In this document: positions 16,791 to 27,100 of the stretch, one piece after another | Numbering within the stretch: the stretch's first letter is position 1 | Layout: each line of letters opens with the position of its first letter | NCBI GenBank assembly: GCA_963729815.1 | Contig: CAVSPU010000004.1 | Coordinates: 1,054,001 to 1,118,000, forward strand | Direction of reading: 5' to 3' | From: DAHUXN01 sp963729815 | GTDB taxonomy: Bacteria; Acidobacteriota; Terriglobia; Acidiferrales; UBA7541 | Length of the DNA: 64,000 bases | Notes under the pieces: generated by a model | What the model was told of the DNA's origin: nothing | The model's input: the letters and a program-made list of their open reading frames with translations, nothing else | Database searches by the model: none | Made by a program: the position numbers and the translations under genes

Positions 16791-16984
16791 GAAATACCCT
16801 GGCGTCCCCGCGCGAAAAACACGGTCTGCCCTATCCTAGAATCCGGCGGATTGTACTATCGAATTCTTCTCGGTGCCAGATTGATGAGCGCAGGGATTTT
16901 TGTCTTGGCTCGGCAGGCATGTTCATAAGAAAATGAATGCGTTCAAAGTTACGGCTTGGGTACTATTACTCAGAGGAGCCCTTG

Positions 16985-18373
16985 GTGCGAATTTCTGTGA
17001 TAGGCGCAGGATATGTAGGCCTCGTTACCGGTGCATGCTTCGCAGAACTTGGCCATCATGTCCTTTGCACGGATAATGATGCATCGAAAATCAAGACTCT
17101 CGAAGCGGGCAAGCTTCCCATTTTCGAACCGGGGCTGGACGGCGTCGTCGAACGCAACCGCAAGGAAGGCCGCCTGTCTTTTTCCGCCGACCCAGCTAAG
17201 GCAGCCAGGGAAGGCGACGTAATTTTCATTTGCGTCGGAACGCCTCCTCTCCCAAACGGCGACGCCGATTTGAGCGGCATCGATCTTGTGGCCAAGATGA
17301 TCGCCGCCGAAGCACAATCGGACAAGCTGGTCGTCGAGAAGAGCACGGTGCCAGCCCAGACCGGCCAGCAACTGAAGAAAGCCCTAGAAATCTACGGTCG
17401 CGGTAAAACCATACGATTTCGCGTGGCCTCGAATCCGGAGTTCTTGCGCGAAGGCACAGCCGTGGGAGATTTTCTCCACCCCGACCGCATCGTTGTCGGC
17501 GTGGACGACGAAATTGCCAAGAAACAGCTCCACGAAATTTACCGGCCGGTTCTGGAACAGAAATTCCACTGCCCGGTCCACAATGGAGCCTGTCCGGCTG
17601 CGCGCGCGCCGGAGTGGGTGGTCACCACGATCAACAGCGCCGAATTGATCAAACACGCTTCGAATTCTTTTCTGGCCATCAAAGTTTCCTACGCGAACAT
17701 GGTTGCCGACCTCGCGGAGAAACTTGGCGCGAACATCGAAGAAGTCATGCATGGTGTGGGACTCGACCCGCGCATCGGCCCGCAGTTTTTTCGCCCCGGC
17801 CTCGGATTTGGCGGCTTCTGCCTTCCGAAAGATTTGCAGGCTTTCGTGCGCCTCGCCGAGCGCAACGGCATCGATTTTTCCATGCTCCGCGAAGCCGAGA
17901 AAATCAATCACCAGCGAATCGATCGCTTCGTCGAGAAATTGCGCCAGTCGCTTTGGGTTCTCAAAGGCAAGAAAATCGGCCTGCTTGGCTTGGCTTTCAA
18001 AGCCAACACGGACGACATTCGGTTCGCTCCCTCTGTCGAATTGATCAAGCGGCTGCTGCCGGAAGGCGTCCGGCTTGCCGCGTATGATCCTGAGGCAATG
18101 GGGAAGATTGCGAGCGTCCTGCCCGAGCTGAATTGCGTTGCCGATCCTTACGAAGCGGCACAGGGCGCGGACGCCCTGCTTATCGTCACGGAGTGGGACG
18201 AGTTCCGCAATCTCGACTGGAAACGCATCCACGGTAGCATGGCGCGCCCGTTCGTGCTGGATGGACGAAATCTGCTTTCCGCGGAAACCATGCAGGCTCT
18301 CGGTTTCGAATATCGCGCGATCGGCAAGCCGGAGCTTCCGGTGGAAAAATCAGTTCCTACTCTGGCTTCCTGA
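16985..18373 (+). CDS. ugd: UDP-glucose 6-dehydrogenase
   Basis: This enzyme oxidises UDP-glucose to UDP-glucuronate with two NAD+. The start is placed at GTG 16985 (VRISVIGAGYVG), preceded by GAGGAG at 16973-16978 with a six-base gap; the frame is open to 16937 without ribosome site. The 462 residues show the NAD motif GAGYVG, FICVGTPP, VEKSTVP, the catalytic cysteine in GFGGFCLPKDLQ, and the C-terminal GLAFKANTDDIRFAPS. The stop overlaps the 3' end of the convergent UDP-xylose synthase gene by 24 bases, and the products of the two enzymes are consecutive in one pathway. Confidence 0.95.
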   Translation: MRISVIGAGYVGLVTGACFAELGHHVLCTDNDASKIKTLEAGKLPIFEPGLDGVVERNRKEGRLSFSADPAKAAREGDVIFICVGTPPLPNGDADLSGIDLVAKMIAAEAQSDKLVVEKSTVPAQTGQQLKKALEIYGRGKTIRFRVASNPEFLREGTAVGDFLHPDRIVVGVDDEIAKKQLHEIYRPVLEQKFHCPVHNGACPAARAPEWVVTTINSAELIKHASNSFLAIKVSYANMVADLAEKLGANIEEVMHGVGLDPRIGPQFFRPGLGFGGFCLPKDLQAFVRLAERNGIDFSMLREAEKINHQRIDRFVEKLRQSLWVLKGKKIGLLGLAFKANTDDIRFAPSVELIKRLLPEGVRLAAYDPEAMGKIASVLPELNCVADPYEAAQGADALLIVTEWDEFRNLDWKRIHGSMARPFVLDGRNLLSAETMQALGFEYRAIGKPELPVEKSVPTLAS

Positions 18374-19318
18374 TTTCGTCCGTTCTTCGGCCATCTTCTT
18401 CTCGAAATATGCCAGCGTGAGCTTCAAGCCTTCTTCGAGGTTCACCTTCGGCTCCCAATTTAAGAGCGTCCGCGCCTTCGTGATGTCTGGGCATCGTCTC
18501 TTCGGGTCATCTTGCGGCAGCGGCCGAAAGACAATGGAAACCCGGTTTCCCGTGAGTGCGCGAACGCGCTCGGCGAATTCCAATATCGTGATTTCCTGCG
18601 GATTTCCGATGTTCACCGGAAGATGCTCTTGCGAATCGAGCAATCGAAGAATGCCTTCGATCAGGTCCGACGCATAGCAGAAGCTGCGCGTCTGTTTGCC
18701 ATCTCCGTAGACCGTGATCGCCTGCCCGGAAAGCGCCTGGTACAGAAAATTCGGCAAAGCACGGCCGTCGTTCAGCCGCATGCGCGGGCCATATGTGTTG
18801 AAAATCCGCACGATGCGTGTATCGACGCCGTGCTTTCGGTGATACGCCATTGTCAGCGCTTCCGAAAACCGCTTGGCCTCATCGTAAACGCTGCGCGGCC
18901 CGATCGAGTTCACGTGTCCCCAATACGTTTCCGGCTGCGGGCTCACTTCGGGATCTCCGTAACATTCTGAAGTCGAGGCCATAAGGAAGCGGCATTTCTT
19001 CACGCGCGCTACTTCCAGCGCATTCAGCGTGCCGAGTGAGCCGACTTTCAGCGTCTCAATCGGAAATTTCAAATAATCGTCAGGGCTCGCCGGCGAAGCG
19101 AAATGCAGCACGGCGTCGACCGGTTCAGCAATCTCGATCGACTGCGCCACGTCTTGATTCACAAATCGGAATCGGGAATTCACCATGAGGTGCTTGATGT
19201 TCGCCTCGGCGCCCGTAATCAAATTGTCGACACAAACGACGTCCCAGCCACGGGCGATCATCTGATCGCAAAGGTGCGAACCCAGAAATCCCGCACCGCC
19301 GGTAATCACTGCACGCAA
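18350..19318 (-). CDS. UDP-glucuronate decarboxylase (UDP-xylose synthase)
   Basis: This 322-residue extended SDR is expected to convert UDP-glucuronate to UDP-xylose. NAD binding: ITGGAGFLGSHL at the very N-terminus. UXS signatures: HFASPASPDDY, ASTSECYGDPEVSPQPE, and Tyr-Lys in VYDEAKRFSE; then RIFNTYGPRM and GDGKQTRSFCY. The start is TTG at 19318 after GGGAG. It uses the product of the convergent ugd gene, so the pair supplies UDP-GlcA and UDP-Xyl. The GT83 gene lies upstream on the same strand. Confidence 0.93.
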   Translation of the reverse strand: MRAVITGGAGFLGSHLCDQMIARGWDVVCVDNLITGAEANIKHLMVNSRFRFVNQDVAQSIEIAEPVDAVLHFASPASPDDYLKFPIETLKVGSLGTLNALEVARVKKCRFLMASTSECYGDPEVSPQPETYWGHVNSIGPRSVYDEAKRFSEALTMAYHRKHGVDTRIVRIFNTYGPRMRLNDGRALPNFLYQALSGQAITVYGDGKQTRSFCYASDLIEGILRLLDSQEHLPVNIGNPQEITILEFAERVRALTGNRVSIVFRPLPQDDPKRRCPDITKARTLLNWEPKVNLEEGLKLTLAYFEKKMAEERTKSGSQSRN

Positions 19319-19403
19319 CAGCTTCTCCCTTCATTCCACCCAAATCACGATCTGGCGCCACTGCATGCAAAATCTCATCATACTGCCATCCGCGAGATAC
19401 GCA

Positions 19404-21308
19404 TTATTTGTGCGTGGGTGCCGGCCGAGGGGATCGACGAGAGTCGGCCGTTCCACCAGGTGTTGCGCCGGGCAGCTCATCCTTTCCCAGCTCCGCGTGC
19501 TCTTTCAGTTGTGCAAGACTCGGCTCATCTGGCGTGATTCGGTGGTTTACGTATATCGCCTTGCCACCCATCTGCGCTAGCAGGAAAGTATCATGCGGCG
19601 GCATTCTCACCAGCGCCGCTTGTGTTTCTTCCGGCGGGACAACCAGAAAAACTCGCTCGCTGCCCTGCCACACCGGCCAAAATGTATGGTCATTCAGAAA
19701 AATCCGCGGCGCATCCGGATAATACGAGCCGAATTCCAGGCCATTGTATCGGCCATTGAAGATCCAGATTTGCTTTCCCGTATAAAATCCGATGCTGCTC
19801 GCCGCGTCGTATTCCCCGTAGAACGCGATTTTGTCGCCCGGCTGGTAGTATTTCATGATGATTTTCGCCAGCGGCTCCGACGATAGGCGCGGCGTGAAAA
19901 CGCCGAGAGCCCAGTTCGCGCAAAAGAAAAATGCTCCCATCATGCATGCGAGGGCCATGTCCGCGGCCAATTGCCGCCCGCGTCGCCGCAAAATCCACGC
20001 ACCTACGAATCCGACGAAGACAACGATCAACGCCGTAAGCGCCTGATGCCGCAAGTCGGCGAACGACTGCGGCGTCAAATCCATGAAATCCGACATGGCC
20101 ACGCGGTAAAAGCCCGTCGGGTGCATCTCCATCAGCGAGGAGATATCGCCCGTGGAAGCAATCCCGCGCGACACCCAAAGCATAGCGCCGAGAACCGCCG
20201 CAATCAGCACGCCAACGCACCCGAGCGCGCCCTGCACGCGCGGCAGCCAACGCGCAGCGGTGGCCTCCGCGCGCTCCAGTCCCACGCCCAGCAGAATCGT
20301 AATCGCCGGCCACGCGCTGAAGCTGTAATACTCCATGCGGCTCTTAGTCCATGAAAAGAACAGCAGGATAAACAGCGCCCACACGCTCAGCAGCACCAGA
20401 GCTTGCCCGCGCTCGTCCAATTGTTTGCGCCATTCCCGCGGATGCGGTATCGCGCGAATGGCCGAAGGCAAAAAAGCTATCCACGGAAAGAACCACACGA
20501 TGTGCTCGCCGAGCCAGAGCCACAACGGCACGGCTTCATAATCCGCCGGGTAACGCCAGCCCAGTGCACGAAATATCTGCTCATTGATGAAATAGAACCA
20601 GAAGAAGCCGCCGAAAAAACCGCGTCCGCTGAAAAGAGCTGCAATATGCCACGGCAACGCAACGATCAGGAATACGACGGCGCTTGAAATCAGCGGTAAC
20701 TTTCGCCATTCCTTCAATCGTCCTGTTGCCAGCAGGAAGCAGAAAATGATGCCGACAGGGAACACGAGTCCAATGAGCGAGCGCGTCAGAACAGAAAGGG
20801 CAATCAGCGCTGCCGCGCCCCAGTAGCCCTTCCTCGCCGAAAGCGTTCCTTGCCACGCACGCAAAAATAAATAGAACGCCGCCGTGAAGAAAAGCGCGTA
20901 GATCGCCTCCGGAATCATGATGCGCGTGAATAAGAACACACCAGGAGAAGTGCACATCACGAGACCTGCGTAAAATCCCGCGCGTTCCCCAAACCATCTT
21001 CGGGCGAAGAAATAAACCATCAGCGTCAGGCCAACCACGGCCAGCGCCAGTGGAAAACGCGTCGCAAATGCGCTCACGCCGAAAACTGCGTAGCTCGCCG
21101 CGACCAGCCAGTATTGCAGCGGCGGCTTCTCCAGGTAGCGAATTCCGTCGATGTGCAGAATCACCCAGTTGTGGCTTTGCAGCATCTCGCGAGCTGCCAC
21201 GGCGTGTCCTGCGTCTGAACTGTCGAGCAGTGGGGGCCACCCGGACGTTCCAACATAAATGCCGATGGAAAGCGCGAGCAGAATCAGTATGGAAGTTCGC
21301 CGGTTCAT
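19404..21308 (-). CDS. GT83/GT39-type lipid-linked sugar transferase (ArnT-like)
   Basis: This 634-residue polytopic membrane glycosyltransferase of the GT-C fold has about 11-12 hydrophobic spans in the first 470 residues. The first periplasmic loop carries the acidic motif DSSDAGHAVAAREML, and RYLEKPPLQYWL follows, both typical of ArnT/PMT relatives that move a sugar from a polyprenyl phosphate to lipid A, protein or another glycan in the periplasm. The C-terminal 160 residues are soluble. It lies 85 bases upstream of the UDP-xylose synthase gene on the same strand, so a pentose such as xylose is an attractive but unproven donor sugar. Confidence 0.85.
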   Translation of the reverse strand: MNRRTSILILLALSIGIYVGTSGWPPLLDSSDAGHAVAAREMLQSHNWVILHIDGIRYLEKPPLQYWLVAASYAVFGVSAFATRFPLALAVVGLTLMVYFFARRWFGERAGFYAGLVMCTSPGVFLFTRIMIPEAIYALFFTAAFYLFLRAWQGTLSARKGYWGAAALIALSVLTRSLIGLVFPVGIIFCFLLATGRLKEWRKLPLISSAVVFLIVALPWHIAALFSGRGFFGGFFWFYFINEQIFRALGWRYPADYEAVPLWLWLGEHIVWFFPWIAFLPSAIRAIPHPREWRKQLDERGQALVLLSVWALFILLFFSWTKSRMEYYSFSAWPAITILLGVGLERAEATAARWLPRVQGALGCVGVLIAAVLGAMLWVSRGIASTGDISSLMEMHPTGFYRVAMSDFMDLTPQSFADLRHQALTALIVVFVGFVGAWILRRRGRQLAADMALACMMGAFFFCANWALGVFTPRLSSEPLAKIIMKYYQPGDKIAFYGEYDAASSIGFYTGKQIWIFNGRYNGLEFGSYYPDAPRIFLNDHTFWPVWQGSERVFLVVPPEETQAALVRMPPHDTFLLAQMGGKAIYVNHRITPDEPSLAQLKEHAELGKDELPGATPGGTADSRRSPRPAPTHK

Positions 21309-21374
21309 GCCAAGCGAACCATTATCGTCGAATGAACCAGGCAGGCAAAGCGCATCCGCAGCAAAGTGCTCTGT

Positions 21375-21869
21375 TCAAGATGGCTTTCTAGGGCTAGGCC
21401 GCGCCGGATATGCGGTCGTATGGTCGTTCACGATCCGCCAGCCTTCGGGAAACTTGCGAAAGATCAGCGTGAACACGCCTTCGGGATTGTCGTTTTCGCG
21501 ATCGAGCCGAAACTTGCCAACAACGTAAGCCGCGTCCGGGCACAGCACGTGAACCTCGATCCCGGAAAATGTGAGGTGTCCCATGGCAGCCCGGTTGGGA
21601 TACGAATGCAGGTACCGGTCGAGCACCGCCTGCCAGCCCAGGAAAATTCCCGATGCGCTCACGAATTCCGTCTGCTCGGAATTCCAGTAGCCTTGCATGA
21701 ACGCAGGAATGTCGCCGCGGTTCCATCCTGCGACTTGCTGTTCCAATACACTCTTGATCGCGAAAGCCTCCGGGGGCGGCGTTGATTGCGCAAGGGCCGA
21801 AGCCGTCGTGATTCCCAGCGTCACAACTAGAGCGCCAATTGCAAACCCCAGCTTCAACCATTGCCGCAT
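21375..21869 (-). CDS. Secreted SnoaL/DUF4440-like protein
   Basis: This 164-residue protein starts at ATG 21869, preceded by GGAGG; the frame is open back to 21911. A signal peptide (MRQWLKLGFAIGALVVTLG ending ASALAQ) is followed by an NTF2/SnoaL-fold domain: IKSVLEQQVAGWNRGDIPAF, then LHSYPNRAAMGHLTF and GVFTLIFRKFPEGWRIVNDH, the standard strand pattern of DUF4440. Such domains bind small ligands or act as accessory subunits; no catalytic residues can be assigned. It lies 66 bases upstream of the GT83 gene on the same strand. Confidence 0.8.
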   Translation of the reverse strand: MRQWLKLGFAIGALVVTLGITTASALAQSTPPPEAFAIKSVLEQQVAGWNRGDIPAFMQGYWNSEQTEFVSASGIFLGWQAVLDRYLHSYPNRAAMGHLTFSGIEVHVLCPDAAYVVGKFRLDRENDNPEGVFTLIFRKFPEGWRIVNDHTTAYPARPSPRKPS

Positions 21870-22116
21870 TTTCAACCTCCCATGACCTGGCTTGCCTGCG
21901 AATCCCTGCACCGGTGCCTACAGATAAGGACACCTTCTACCCTAACCTGGGCACGCCCGCCACTTCAAGTTAAGGCCTCAAAAACGGCCTTGGGAGAGTG
22001 CCAAAAAGGGGCGGAGGGCCACCCGCGCTCGGAGGCGTTAGTCCTATCCAGACAGTACTGCCGTCCCATTGGCACTGGCGAGGCCATTTCGGAAAATGGC
22101 GGTGGGACGAAAGACC

Positions 22117-22521
22117 ATGGTAGCAGCGCTCATACTCGTGATATCAGCGGTCATGATGGCCCAGTTTGCCGTCTTCTTCTGGCGGGTCAACATGGTCCGT
22201 GTCGCCGCCCAGCCAGTCTCTGATCGGCTGCAGCTTGCCGGGACAAATTTCCCTAACGCATTGAATCAAAACGGGTTCTCGGCGATTACAGCCATGAGCG
22301 GAATGTGCCCGGATATGGAGTCCCGCAGCTTGAAACTATGGCCTGTCCGCGCCTACTACACCGTCATGCGCTCCGCAGCCCGTCTTTCCGAGATCATCCT
22401 GCCCAGCGGAAGCGGCTGGGCGCAGCGCGAGATGGCTGCCTGCACGCGCTACGTGGCTGTCTCCATGGACGCGCGCCTGAAATCGAACCAAGCCTTCCTC
22501 GCCGAGCTTCGCTCCTACTAG
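22117..22521 (+). CDS. Hypothetical small membrane-anchored protein
   Basis: The 134-residue reading from ATG 22117 is chosen because GGTGGGA lies nine bases upstream; ATG 22096 and TTG 22069 are possible longer starts. An N-terminal span (MVAALILVISAVMMAQFAVFFW) is followed by about 110 soluble residues with three cysteines, one in MSGMCPDMES and one in MAACTRYVAVS. No family recognised. It is isolated: genes on both sides are on the other strand. Confidence 0.5.
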   Translation: MVAALILVISAVMMAQFAVFFWRVNMVRVAAQPVSDRLQLAGTNFPNALNQNGFSAITAMSGMCPDMESRSLKLWPVRAYYTVMRSAARLSEIILPSGSGWAQREMAACTRYVAVSMDARLKSNQAFLAELRSY

Positions 22522-22628
22522 TTCGCCCACACACGCCGAAAAATCAACGTGACAAGAAATGCGACGGGTATTCTCGCGCATGCTTCGTATTGCGGGGGAC
22601 CACGAGTGACGGCGCGAGATCACAAACC

Positions 22629-23627
22629 TCAATACGCCCAGCGCATCAGGATTCCGCCCGTTGTGTAACCGGCGCCCACGGACACAATCAGTATGAGGTC
22701 GCCTTTCTTCAGCCTCTTCTCGCTCACCGCATCGCGCAAACCGAGTGGAATCGTCGCCGCTGTCGTGTTTCCGTAGCGATCGATATTCACGATGACCTTG
22801 GAATCTTCCAAACCCAGCCGTTCCTGGGTCGCTCGAATGATGCGCAGATTCGCCTGGTGTGGCACCAGGAGCGCCAGATCGCGATTCGTAAATCCATTTC
22901 GCTCGAGCAGCGTGCTGCTGACGTCGCACATCCGTTTGACCGCGTACTTGAACACCTGCTGCCCTTCCTGATGAACGTAGTGCATCCGCTTCTCGACGGT
23001 TTCCGCCGAAGCCGGATGCAGCGATCCCCCGGCCGGCATATAAAGATTGCAGCCGCCGGAACCGTCGATATCGTTCACGAAGTCGATAATGCCCTCGGTC
23101 TCGGATGTGGCCGGCTCAACCAGCACTGCGCCAGCGCCGTCGCCAAAAAGAACACAAGTCGCGCGATCCTTGAAATCGAGGATGGACGTCATCACGTCCG
23201 ACCCGATCACCAGCACTTTGCGGTGCGTGCCGGCTCCGACAAACTGGCTGCCCACCGTCAGCGCGTAAACAAATCCCGAGCACGCGCCGGACAAGTCGAA
23301 TCCCCATGCGTTCTTCGCGCCGATGCGGTCCTGCACCAGGCAGGCCGTGGCCGGAAACATCATGTCCGGCGTCACCGATGCCACAATGACCATTTCGATT
23401 TCTTCCGGATTCACATTCTTGGCCTTCAGCAGGTCCATCGCCGCGGCCGTCGCCATGTGCGACGCCGCCATGCCCGGATCCACGTAGTGCCGCTCGCGGA
23501 TCCCCGTGCGCGTGCGGATCCATTCGTCCGACGTGTCGACAATTTTTTCGAGGTCGGAGTTCGTCGCCACGCGCGGCGGCAGGTACCCCATCACACCCGT
23601 GATTTTCGCCGCGATGCGCTTGCCCAT
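22629..23627 (-). CDS. fabH: Beta-ketoacyl-ACP synthase III
   Basis: FabH condenses acetyl-CoA with malonyl-ACP to start fatty acid synthesis. The start is placed at ATG 23627 (MGKRIAAKITGVMGYLPP), preceded by GGGGGGA; the frame is open to 23687. All three catalytic residues are in place: Cys in SGACSGFVYALTVG, His in LVPHQANLRI and Asn in YGNTTAATIPLG. The length of 332 residues fits the family. No other fab genes are adjacent, so it may be a stand-alone paralogue feeding a special starter unit. Confidence 0.92.
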   Translation of the reverse strand: MGKRIAAKITGVMGYLPPRVATNSDLEKIVDTSDEWIRTRTGIRERHYVDPGMAASHMATAAAMDLLKAKNVNPEEIEMVIVASVTPDMMFPATACLVQDRIGAKNAWGFDLSGACSGFVYALTVGSQFVGAGTHRKVLVIGSDVMTSILDFKDRATCVLFGDGAGAVLVEPATSETEGIIDFVNDIDGSGGCNLYMPAGGSLHPASAETVEKRMHYVHQEGQQVFKYAVKRMCDVSSTLLERNGFTNRDLALLVPHQANLRIIRATQERLGLEDSKVIVNIDRYGNTTAATIPLGLRDAVSEKRLKKGDLILIVSVGAGYTTGGILMRWAY

Positions 23628-23719
23628 TTTTGTCCCCCCGCCTCGATGCAGTCCGCGATTGTACGCAATCCTTGCAAGTACTGACAAGGAAAAGGCTCGC
23701 CCGCTTCAAACCGTACGCT

Positions 23720-24139
23720 TCACTTTTCTTCAGGAAGGATTTCGTAGCGGAAAGTCAATTCCGCGGACTTGCGGAGCGTCGCGGCAGCGCCGCAATACTT
23801 CTCGAGGCTGAGGTTGATCGCATCCTTCACTGCTTTTTCGTCCAGCTTTCCGCGCAAGCGATAGATCATTTCCAATTTCTTCCAAACCGTCGGCGGTTCA
23901 GCCGCCCGTTCACCTTGAATGACGATTTCAAGCGACTCGAGCTTCTGCCTCTTTTTCGCCAGAATCAGAACAATGTCCGTCGCCGAGCACGACCCCAATG
24001 CTGCCAGCATGAACTCCATCGGCCCAGGCGCGGAATTGTGCTCGCGATTCGAGTCAATCGCCACCGCGTGGCCGGAGGGCAGCGTCGCCAGAAATTGTTC
24101 GTTTCCAACCCACTTTACAGTTGCCGTCTGCAGGGGCAT
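23720..24139 (-). CDS. OsmC-family thiol-dependent hydroperoxide reductase
   Basis: This 139-residue protein has the two OsmC/Ohr-type reactive cysteines: one in AALGSCSATDIVLIL and one in LEKYCGAAATLRKS. These proteins reduce organic hydroperoxides or handle sulfur species. The N-terminal strand region includes FLATLPSGHAVAIDS. It starts 93 bases upstream of the fabH start on the same strand. Confidence 0.85.
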   Translation of the reverse strand: MPLQTATVKWVGNEQFLATLPSGHAVAIDSNREHNSAPGPMEFMLAALGSCSATDIVLILAKKRQKLESLEIVIQGERAAEPPTVWKKLEMIYRLRGKLDEKAVKDAINLSLEKYCGAAATLRKSAELTFRYEILPEEK

Positions 24140-24196
24140 TCAATCCTCCTGTAACTAAATATGCAGAAGCGCGGCGTGGGAATCAAGCTCCCGCCA

Positions 24197-27100
24197 CTAG
24201 AGGGAGTTGTCGTTCGAATCGTCGTCGGCCGGGACGGGTTCCAGAACGGGGTGCGGTTGCTTGCGAATGGTTTCGACGAACAACTGCACGAGTGCTGGAT
24301 CGAACTGTGCACCCGCGCAACGTTCGATTTCCGCCAGCGCCGGTTCGGCCGCGCGCGCTTTCTTATAAACACGTGGCGATGTAATTGTGTCGTATGCGTC
24401 CGCCACGCCGATGATTCTTGCGCCCAGCGGGATGCGCTCCCTGTCAAGCTGATCCGGATAGCCCGAGCCGTCGAAGAATTCGTGGTGGTGCTTCACCATT
24501 TCGCGCACGTTGCTCAACGCAAGCAGCGGATCCAGGATCTTCCAGCCCAGGAGGGCGTGGGACTTCATGGTTTCCCATTCGTCAGCATCCAGCGGCCCCG
24601 CTTTGTTCAGAATATCTTCAGGAATACCCACTTTCCCGACGTCGTGCAGCAAAGCAGCCAGCCGGACCTCTTCCACTTCGATCGGCTTTAGCCCGGCAGC
24701 CTGCGCGATCATTGCCGCATAAGTTGAAACCTTCTTTGAATGGCCCTGCGTGTACTGGTCTTTCGCATCGACCGCGTTGGCCAATGAAGTCATCATCTCC
24801 ACGACCGCCGTGGGGAGCCTCTCGAAGGACCCCGACCGGTTTTGGTCATTGAGAGACTGGGAAAACTGTTCGATGCGCCGGTGGATTTCGTCGAACGCCT
24901 CCGGACCGGTTGAAAATTGGCGATGAAGCATCACGCCGAGATAGGCCTCGAGCACGTCGCGCTTCCATTTTTTTGATTCGCCGGGCTCGCGCCTTTCAGC
25001 CGTGAAGACCGCGTTGCCGCCCTGATGCTTCGACAAGTACATCGACGCGTCAGCCACCTGAATCAGTTCCTGCGGTGTCGATCCATGCGTCGGGAAGCAG
25101 GCGATGCCGAAGCTGGCGGTGATGTTTTTGTCGCGAAGCAACGGATCAGAAGCCACCCAGCTCCGTAATTTGCCGGCGATTTGCCGCGCTTGCTCGATAT
25201 TCGTTTCCGGCATCAGAATTACGAATTCATCGCCGCCGTACCTGGCCACAACGTCCGACCGGCGGCAGTTCTGCTCCAGAATCAGCCCGACGCGCTGCAA
25301 CACCACGTCGCCTTCCAAATGTCCGTAAAAATCGTTGACGAATTTGAACCGGTCGAGGTCCATCAAGACCAGTGCAAACGGCCGCCCCGCGCGCGTGGAC
25401 CGTTTCCATTCCGCCGAGAGCGCTTCCATGAGGAAGCGATGCGTCTTCACGCCAGTCAGGCCGTCCGTGATTGCTTGTTCCTGCGCCTTCTGGAAGGTCA
25501 CGGCATTCTGCAGTGCCCCCGCGAAAAGGTCGGCCAGCGTTCGCAGCAATTGAATCTCTTCGTTCCGAAATTCGGATGGCTCGGACGACTCCACGTAGAG
25601 AACGCCCAGCAAATTCTCGGCGCAGTTGATGGGCAGCGCGATCGCGGAGACCGACCCGGGCAACAGCGGCTGCACAGTCGTGGGGCCCACTTCCCTCACC
25701 ATCGCCGTTTCCCCGCTCCGGGCGACTTGCCCAATCAGTCCTTCGCCCAGTGCGATTCGCCGCCCGATGGCGTCGCGTCGTTTTCCCGCCTCGGCTTGAA
25801 CCAGCAGTTCCTTGGCGGAATAATCCATTATCGCGATGCCAATGTGATCGTAAGTGAGTCCTTGCTCCAGCTCTTCGGCGACCCTCGCGAGCATTTCCTC
25901 TGGATTCAGCGTCATGATCGCGTGCCCGGAAATCTTATTCAGCAGCGTCAGATGCCGGGATTTCTTCTGTTCTTCGGCAAACAGTCGCGCATTTTCCATC
26001 GCGACGCCGGCCTGGCTCGCCAGAACGCGCATCAACTCCAGATGTCCTTCATCAAACACACGTTCCTGCTTGCTGTGGATGGCCATGACTCCGATCGCGC
26101 GGTCATAGAGAATCAGCGGGACGCCGCAGAAGCATCCTGCGATGCGCCCCGTTTTCACGCCGAGCCTGTGCACTTCAGCGGTAAAATTCTCGCGGATGAG
26201 CAGGGGCTGCCGTTCGCGAATCATGTATTCCGTCAGCCGGTTTGACACTGGCCGCGCATGCTTCGGCTGGCGAACGTTGTCCACGGCCTCCAGTTCATAG
26301 CGAATCTGATCTCGCGAAGTATCGAGTACCGCGATGTAGAAGCTGCCCACGTCAAACAAACGGCGCATTTCGCTGTAAATTGTTTCCAGCAGCGCATCGC
26401 TGTCGAGCGTCGAGCTCATTGCCTGCCCGATTTCATTCAGGATGTGCAGCTCTTCGCTTCGGCGCGAAGTCTGCTGAATCAGATAGCTGTTCTCGACTGC
26501 CATCCCGATCTGGTAACCCAGTGCCAGCAATAGCCGCAATTCCGGAGGTGTGAACTGCCGATTGTCCGGCGTCCCCAGCAGCAGCACGCCGAGAACGCGC
26601 TCCTTGGCCTGCAAGCTGATCCCGACTACCGTCCGCAGGTTTTGCGCCAATAGGAGCTCGCGAATTCGCCGGAAAGACGGCTCACGCTCAAGCGCCTCCC
26701 AATCGCCATCTCGGGATAGATCACGCAAAACTACAAGGCCGCCGAGGCGCGCCACCAACTTGACAATCGGGTCCTCCAGGTTTTCTTCCAGCACTTTGGA
26801 GCTGAATTCGTCCGTCAGACCCGTTGTCACCACGGAAATGGGGCCCTGTGCGTCTCCGTAATGCAGGCAGAGCGCGCCGCTCGGGATACGCGCCACATTG
26901 AGCACGCGATCCAGCGCCTGCGCCAGCATTTTCTGAATCTCACCGCCGACGAAGCTCGAAGTCGCCAGGTTCAAATTCGAGAGCGCCAGCATGTTTCGCT
27001 CGACCCGGTGACGCTCTTCTTCGTAAACCGCCATTACCATCAGTACGCCGCAGAAAAGTTCGGGCAAAAGCAGCGTCAGCCGCAAATCAACATTTTTGAA

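Noticed and set aside
22305..23684. 459-codon plus-strand frame over fabH
   Set aside because: The fabH reading on the other strand has all catalytic residues; this frame is a His/Arg-rich shadow.
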